From assembly GCF_009928415.1 (NCBI RefSeq), contig NZ_JAABNN010000009.1, positions 1 to 64,000 on the forward strand: a stretch of DNA of 64,000 nt, written 5' to 3'. The position numbers and the translations under genes are program-made. Shown here in pieces: positions 60,078-64,000 of this stretch. Origin of the DNA: Bacillus sp. USDA818B3_A. GTDB lineage: Bacteria; Bacillota; Bacilli; Bacillales; Cytobacillaceae. Position 1 is the first letter of the stretch; every line of letters begins with the position of its first letter. A model generated the notes under the pieces. It was not told where the DNA came from. It saw nothing but the letters and a program-made list of their open reading frames with translations, and searched no databases.

Positions 60078-60234
60078 AGTGACAGGCACCATTTTCATTC
60101 TACATACAGAGGGTATATTGGAATCGGTGACAGGCACCATTTTTACTCTTTATACGAAGTGAACAATAGAATCGGTGACAGGCACCATTTTTACTCTTTA
60201 TACAAAGCGAACATTAGAAACAGTGACAGGCACC
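60078..60234. repeat. four-copy GGTGACAGGCACC tandem array in the spoIID 5' region
   Basis: Elements at 60078, 60126, 60174 and 60222, exactly 48 bases apart, with shared spacer words (ATTTTTACTCTTTATAC, GAATCGGTGACAGG). The outer copies begin AGTGACAGGCACC. Confidence 0.95.
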
Positions 60235-60242
60235 AAACGGCA

Positions 60243-60312
60243 CCAAAAAACAAAGAATCCCTTAGTACTGCAGCCGTCGGATATCAGACGACTGCCTACT
60301 AAGGGATTCTTT
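60243..60312 (-). terminator. strong terminator of murA
   Basis: Sixteen-bp perfect outer stem AAAGAATCCCTTAGTA with inner GCAG/CTGC and CGTC/GACG pairing, and a T-rich tail on the minus strand. Confidence 0.92.
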
Positions 60313-60348
60313 TATTTTGACTATTATTACATTTTTATTTGCTATGCT

Positions 60349-61662
60349 TTATGCATTCATATCCGATACAAATTTCTTTGCTTCTTCGAACGTTGTTTCA
60401 TCTGCTTCATTCACACGTTCGATATCTGCGCCTAAACCAGCCAGTTTGCCGTGGAAGTTTACATACCCGCGGTCTAAGTGTTTCAACTCAGTCACGCGTG
60501 TCATTCCTTCAGACACTAAACCGGTTAGAATCAACGCTGCAGCGGCACGAAGGTCAGTTGCTGAAACTTCTGCACCCTGCAAGTTAGAAGGACCATTTAA
60601 GATAACAGAACGGCCTTCAATCTTGATGTCTGCATTCATACGACGGAACTCTTCTACATGCATAAAACGGTTCTCGAACACCGTTTCCGTAATCATAGAA
60701 GTACCTTCCGCACGAAGCAATAATGCCATCATTTGAGACTGCATATCTGTAGGGAAACCTGGGTGAGGCATTGTTTTGATATCCACTGCCTTCAAGCGTT
60801 CAGGACCGATGACACGAACGCCATCTGCTTCCTCATGAATCTCAACACCCATCTCCTCCATCTTCGCAATCAAAGATGATAAATGTTCAGGCACAGCCCC
60901 GCGAACCAATACATTACCGCCCGTAATTGCAGCAGCCACCATAAACGTACCTGCTTCAATCCGGTCAGGAATAATCGCATGATCAGCGCCGAATAATACA
61001 TCAACGCCCTCGATTCGTAAAGTGCCAGTGCCGGCACCCTTTACGCGAGCGCCCATTTTATTCAAGAAATTCGCTAAATCGACAATCTCTGGTTCTTTCG
61101 CAACGTTCTCGATAATGGTCGTACCCTGTGCTAGAGTCGCTGCCATCATGATATTTTCTGTTGCGCCCACACTTGGGAAATCCAAATAAATCTTAGCACC
61201 TTTTAAGCGGCCGTCTACCTCCGCTTCAATAAAGCCATTTCCTACTTTGACCTTCGCACCCATCGCTTCAAAGCCCTTTAAGTGCTGGTCAATCGGACGG
61301 GATCCAATTGCACAGCCGCCAGGTAAAGCGACACGAGCCCGGCCATTTCGAGCCAATAGTGATCCCATTACAAGGACCGACGCACGCATTTTACGTACGT
61401 ATTCAAACGGCGCCTCTTCTTTTAACACTCTAGATGCATCAACAACAACTGTATTATTGTCAAAAGCCACTTCAGCGTTTAAGTTGCGTAAAACTTCATT
61501 AATTGTAAATACATCGGAGAGTGTGGGTACATCACGTAGCACACTTTTTCCATCACTTGCTAATAATGTTGCAGCGAGTACAGGCAAAACGGCATTTTTT
61601 GCACCTTCAACTTTAACCGTTCCATTCAGCCTTTGTCCGCCGCGGACGATGATCTTTTCCAA
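60349..61662 (-). CDS. murA: UDP-N-acetylglucosamine 1-carboxyvinyltransferase
   Basis: A 437-residue MurA (MurAA type) catalysing the first committed step of peptidoglycan synthesis. The PEP-binding, fosfomycin-targeted Cys117 is in [27 protein letters not shown] opens the enzyme and FPTDMQSQM lies in the C-terminal half. The TTG start has GGAGGGG eight bases upstream. It lies between ywmB and spoIID on the same strand, the B. subtilis murAA context. Confidence 0.97.
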   Translation of the reverse strand: MEKIIVRGGQRLNGTVKVEGAKNAVLPVLAATLLASDGKSVLRDVPTLSDVFTINEVLRNLNAEVAFDNNTVVVDASRVLKEEAPFEYVRKMRASVLVMGSLLARNGRARVALPGGCAIGSRPIDQHLKGFEAMGAKVKVGNGFIEAEVDGRLKGAKIYLDFPSVGATENIMMAATLAQGTTIIENVAKEPEIVDLANFLNKMGARVKGAGTGTLRIEGVDVLFGADHAIIPDRIEAGTFMVAAAITGGNVLVRGAVPEHLSSLIAKMEEMGVEIHEEADGVRVIGPERLKAVDIKTMPHPGFPTDMQSQMMALLLRAEGTSMITETVFENRFMHVEEFRRMNADIKIEGRSVILNGPSNLQGAEVSATDLRAAAALILTGLVSEGMTRVTELKHLDRGYVNFHGKLAGLGADIERVNEADETTFEEAKKFVSDMNA

Positions 61663-61694
61663 GAGTATTCCCCTCCGCGTCCATTTTCTCTATA

Positions 61695-62489
61695 TTAATA
61701 TTCAATCGTGATGATAGGGGTTCCAACTACTATGGTAGTCTTCCCGCCCAATCCTTCGGAGCGTAAGCCAATTTGTAAATTCATGTTATGCAATTTATGA
61801 TCTATGGAGCCTGTAAACATTGGCGATGATGCCGAAACCGACATGAAATTCTCCTCTTTTAACGCTTCGATCTCTTTCGCATCAAAATCTGACATCACCT
61901 TGCCAGCTCTCTTTGCCAAAGCCGTATCAATCTTATCATTGAAAACGCCTTTCATACAAGAAAAAACTGTAGGTTCGCCCCGAAATATGTCAGATAGCCT
62001 ATGACGAAACTTTTCTGTGGTGAAAAAGCCCTCTGTCACTTTGTTCCATTCGCTTCCACGAACACTATATACTATATACGCATCTACTGGTTGTTTTGTG
62101 TGGGTTGCCATTATTTGAAGCGTTTCTTGGTGGTGTTTTGATGTTGGAGATACTGCTGTCACTTGCCATTTTTGGCTGGTGTTCGTTACAGACCATTTCC
62201 AATCCGGAAACTTCTGCTGAAGCTCTTTCGCATAATCCTGTACTTCCTCCATATTCTGCATGCCCGTGATATGTTCACGTGCATAATAAGACCAATCATT
62301 GAGCAAAATATCTTCGGCTTGTAAAATAGAACCCATTTTTGCTAAATCATTGGTGCCTTTTGGAATGACAAAAGAGTTGCTGCCGGCTTTCTGCCCGCTC
62401 ATGGCTTCAGTCGTTCGGTTCCCCATCACAACAAGGATCAAACTGACAATCGAAATTATATATAAAAAATACTGTAAATGTCTCTTCAT
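61695..62489 (-). CDS. ywmB: YwmB-like protein
   Basis: A 264-residue exported or membrane-anchored protein: an N-terminal hydrophobic helix (about 8-23), then a domain of the YwmB (TATA-box-binding-like fold) family, with [22 protein letters not shown]-type helices and an ending [14 protein letters not shown]. Its function is unknown. Its position directly before murA matches B. subtilis. AAGGGGGA precedes the ATG. Confidence 0.88.
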   Translation of the reverse strand: MKRHLQYFLYIISIVSLILVVMGNRTTEAMSGQKAGSNSFVIPKGTNDLAKMGSILQAEDILLNDWSYYAREHITGMQNMEEVQDYAKELQQKFPDWKWSVTNTSQKWQVTAVSPTSKHHQETLQIMATHTKQPVDAYIVYSVRGSEWNKVTEGFFTTEKFRHRLSDIFRGEPTVFSCMKGVFNDKIDTALAKRAGKVMSDFDAKEIEALKEENFMSVSASSPMFTGSIDHKLHNMNLQIGLRSEGLGGKTTIVVGTPIITIEY

Positions 62490-62782
62490 TTCTCTACTCC
62501 CCCTTAACTACCATTGTTGCCAGGCATTGGGTGAGCAATACTTGAGAAATGTCGTCACTTTATGACAAATCCTCGAGCTCATTATTTTTTATTACATTCC
62601 AAATTTGGGACATACTTAGCTTTCCACATAAACTCGATTGTACTCAAAATATTGTCATTTGGAAACAGGCTCTAAGAACTAAATATTTTCCATTTTTGGT
62701 GGATGAAGACGTTTTTTGTTGAAGCATGGGCAAATTTCATTTAACCTTGAGTGCCCCCGCTCCACGTCCAATCTGCCTTCGT
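62490..62782. other. gap between ywzB and ywmB
   Basis: About 290 AT-rich bases; it should carry the ywmB-murA promoter, but no clear hexamers, terminator or gene were found. Confidence 0.5.
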
Positions 62783-63016
62783 TCACTGCAGCAACAATGG
62801 CAGCTGCCTGGACCATTGAAGATAATCAAGGAAAAAGTTACTAACAGATGAACCGATAAAAATGGCTAATAATATGTATAGTAATCGCGCCTGAAATACA
62901 TGGTTCGGCTTCAACAGCTTTTCCAAGCGGATAGCCTGCAGTGCATACCAGGCAATCGCAATAAATACAATATGGGACAAAATACTAACTACCGCTATTT
63001 GCCCAAAATCATCCAT
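62783..63016 (-). CDS. ywzB: YwzB-like (DUF1146) membrane protein
   Basis: A 77-residue protein with two membrane helices (about 8-27 and 44-66) and the DUF1146 pattern VVSILSHIVFIAIAWYAL ... EKLLKP ... ARLLYILLAIFIGSSVSNFF. Its function is unknown; in B. subtilis it sits between the ATP synthase operon and ywmB-murAA, which fits its place here. Confidence 0.88.
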   Translation of the reverse strand: MDDFGQIAVVSILSHIVFIAIAWYALQAIRLEKLLKPNHVFQARLLYILLAIFIGSSVSNFFLDYLQWSRQLPLLLQ

Positions 63017-63199
63017 TCAAATTCTCTCCTTCCTCGAAGTCCAATGATTATTCTATCATATAGACGTATGAAATACAGGAAAGATTCACCAAATGTATTT
63101 TTTCGCAATATTCAAAACATAGCATCCGCTTACAAAACAAATACCTGCCTAAACAGTAACCCTCCATTGAAGACGATTGTTTAAGCAGGTAAATCCAAA

Positions 63200-63379
63200 T
63201 TATGCCTCATTCCAAGCCCTATCCATGTTTAATGGAACAATCACTCGATCCCCTTGGATTTCTTTATGAATAATCGGATTTTCAAAATAGGTTTCCAGTC
63301 TGTGTTTCCCGCTGGTTTTATGTCTTGCGATTCGGTGGACTCCCAATAACGTGTCTAAACTTTGTTTCGAAAATTTCAT
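63200..63379 (-). CDS. small hypothetical protein, 59 residues
   Basis: A basic soluble protein: KFSKQSLDTLLGVHRIARHK ... GDRVIVPLNMDRAW. The ATG at 63379 is chosen because GAGGTG lies five bases upstream. An inverted repeat (ACCTGC.TAAACA with its complement, 63148-63190) past its end may act as a terminator. No family is recognised. Confidence 0.6.
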   Translation of the reverse strand: MKFSKQSLDTLLGVHRIARHKTSGKHRLETYFENPIIHKEIQGDRVIVPLNMDRAWNEA

Positions 63380-63399
63380 CCTATTCACCTCATTCATTT

Positions 63400-63439
63400 T
63401 TTATAAAATCGATAGGAATCATAGGACTCCTATCGATTT
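63400..63439 (-). terminator. terminator of the YflT-domain gene
   Basis: Twelve-bp perfect stem AAATCGATAGGA/TCCTATCGATTT with a T-rich minus-strand tail. Confidence 0.82.
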
Positions 63440-63450
63440 CTTCTATATTA

Positions 63451-63777
63451 TTAGGCTGATTTTGTTGCCACGACAACGACCTTGCCAAGATCTAATTCTT
63501 CTTCATATCGCTCAGCATCATCGCTTGATAATCCAAGTGATTCTAACTTAGTGCGGAGTTCGTCTCCCCTCGACCGGAACACATTAGCAAGGGAATCCAA
63601 TACACCCTGTTCCTGTACGCTGATGTCGTTAACATCCAGCGCATCAGTTAAATCTTCAGATCGGTCTTTGTCATGCGCTAATAGGTAGATGTCATCCTTG
63701 GTATATCCTTGCATCATTAACTGGTCTATTTCCTTTTTGGCTTGTACACCGTTCTCCACAATTCGAATTGTTTCCAT
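63451..63777 (-). CDS. general stress protein with YflT domain
   Basis: A 108-residue acidic protein (IRIVENGVQAKKEIDQLMMQG, then YTKDDIYLLAHDKDRSEDL) of the YflT/GS17M heat-induced stress family; molecular function unknown. ATG 63777 has AAGGAGG upstream, and a sigma-B-type promoter lies at 63812-63836. Confidence 0.88.
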   Translation of the reverse strand: METIRIVENGVQAKKEIDQLMMQGYTKDDIYLLAHDKDRSEDLTDALDVNDISVQEQGVLDSLANVFRSRGDELRTKLESLGLSSDDAERYEEELDLGKVVVVATKSA

Positions 63778-63811
63778 TTGATTTCCTCCTTGTTTTATGT
63801 TTGTTACGTAT

Positions 63812-63836
63812 ATAACCACTCTCAACAAAATGAAAC
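63812..63836 (-). promoter_or_regulatory. sigma-B-type promoter of the YflT-domain gene
   Basis: On the minus strand GTTTCA-N13-GGTTAT, one mismatch in each hexamer from GTTTAA/GGGTAT. Confidence 0.7.
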
Positions 63837-63868
63837 CTTTCTAAGTATTTTTTTAAAAATCAGATGGA

Positions 63869-63895
63869 GTTTAGAAGTCAATCCTACGTGGGTAT
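63869..63895 (+). promoter_or_regulatory. sigma-B-type promoter of the right-edge gene
   Basis: GTTTAG-N15-GGGTAT, 40 bases before the start codon at 63935. Confidence 0.6.
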
Positions 63896-63934
63896 ATAGA
63901 GAGCAATTCATCAAATTATTTGGAGGTGTATATT

Positions 63935-64000
63935 ATGAGGAAATTGATTTGTAAAAGTTGTGGAAATGCCGAATTTAATGTGTTAAATGTAGGCGAAACA
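63935..64000 (+). CDS. 5' end of a zinc-ribbon protein gene, truncated by the window
   Basis: The first 22 codons (RKLICKSCGNAEFNVLNVGE after the Met) show a CxxC zinc-binding pair. GGAGGTG lies ten bases upstream of the ATG. The rest lies outside the window, so the family cannot be named. Confidence 0.6.
   Translation, partial: MRKLICKSCGNAEFNVLNVGET

Noticed and set aside
1-64000. tRNA, rRNA, insertion sequences or prophage genes
   Set aside because: None was recognised on either strand; no transposase, integrase or tRNA-like cloverleaf was seen.

Overview
The window is a low-GC Firmicute chromosome segment from an endospore-forming member of the Bacillaceae. It carries spoIID, spoIIQ, spoIIID, mbl, a GerAB-type germination protein, strong AGGAGG ribosome binding sites, frequent TTG/GTG starts and sigma-B-like promoters. 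Protein sequences are close to Bacillus subtilis families but not identical, and a Neobacillus-like species is plausible; the genus cannot be proven from the sequence alone. From memory of the B. subtilis map, the right two thirds follows the ywqB-ywqA ... ssbB-ywpF-fabZ-mbl-spoIIID ... spoIIQ ... spoIID-murAA-ywmB-ywzB order, with many insertions.

Layout. 1-0.64 kb: 5' part of a phosphoglucomutase gene (minus strand). 1.1-18.4 kb: a secretome block with a SpoIID/LytB-domain protein, a PPC/Ig repeat protein, two large subtilases, a 2013-residue multidomain secreted protein with a PHP-type metallohydrolase core, and a HupE/UreJ membrane protein. 18.7-19.9 kb: a LysM/NlpC-P60 cell wall endopeptidase. 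20-26 kb: small unknown genes around an FtsZ gene that lacks the usual ftsA neighbour and is divergent from a MerR-type HTH/coiled-coil gene; then an SH3-3D wall protein, a DUF2187 protein and a tiny zinc-ribbon protein. 26.2-37.7 kb: a SWIM protein (YwqB-like) and a SNF2 helicase (YwqA-like) separated by an iron cassette (YcgT-like reductase divergent from a four-gene siderophore ABC operon, with three Fur-box matches between them) and a metallophosphoesterase. 37.8-45.6 kb: DUF1835 protein, YkgA-like amidinotransferase-fold enzyme, KGG stress protein, a two-gene coiled-coil operon, DJ-1/PfpI protein, and convergent purine-base and nucleoside permeases. 45.9-53 kb: a coiled-coil/3D wall protein with a WalR-box match, ssbB, ywpF, fabZ, an EpuA-like small protein, mbl and spoIIID. 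53.6-64 kb: alkyltransferase-like protein, PBP3-type transpeptidase, spoIIQ, germination permease, spoIID, murA, ywmB, ywzB and general-stress genes.

Themes. Genes for cell wall building and remodelling (murA, PBP, mbl, 3D and NlpC proteins, SpoIID, SpoIIQ) dominate, so growth, division and engulfment functions are grouped here. The intergenic space holds several unexplained short repeat families: a 13-base GGTGACAGGCACC element found at least 11 times outside genes, always in one orientation and only right of 34 kb; a 52-bp tandem array; degenerate GCTGATAA, CGGAAAAATTCCG and ATTCTAC arrays. Two intergenic loci share the architecture of a short RNA: a promoter-like box, a CCCCCTTT tract complementary to Shine-Dalgarno sequences, and an ATCC-GGC terminator. 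The most notable items are this candidate small-RNA pair, the orphan FtsZ next to a DNA-binding coiled-coil gene, the oriented repeat family, and a promoter/leader shared by the SWIM and SNF2 genes.
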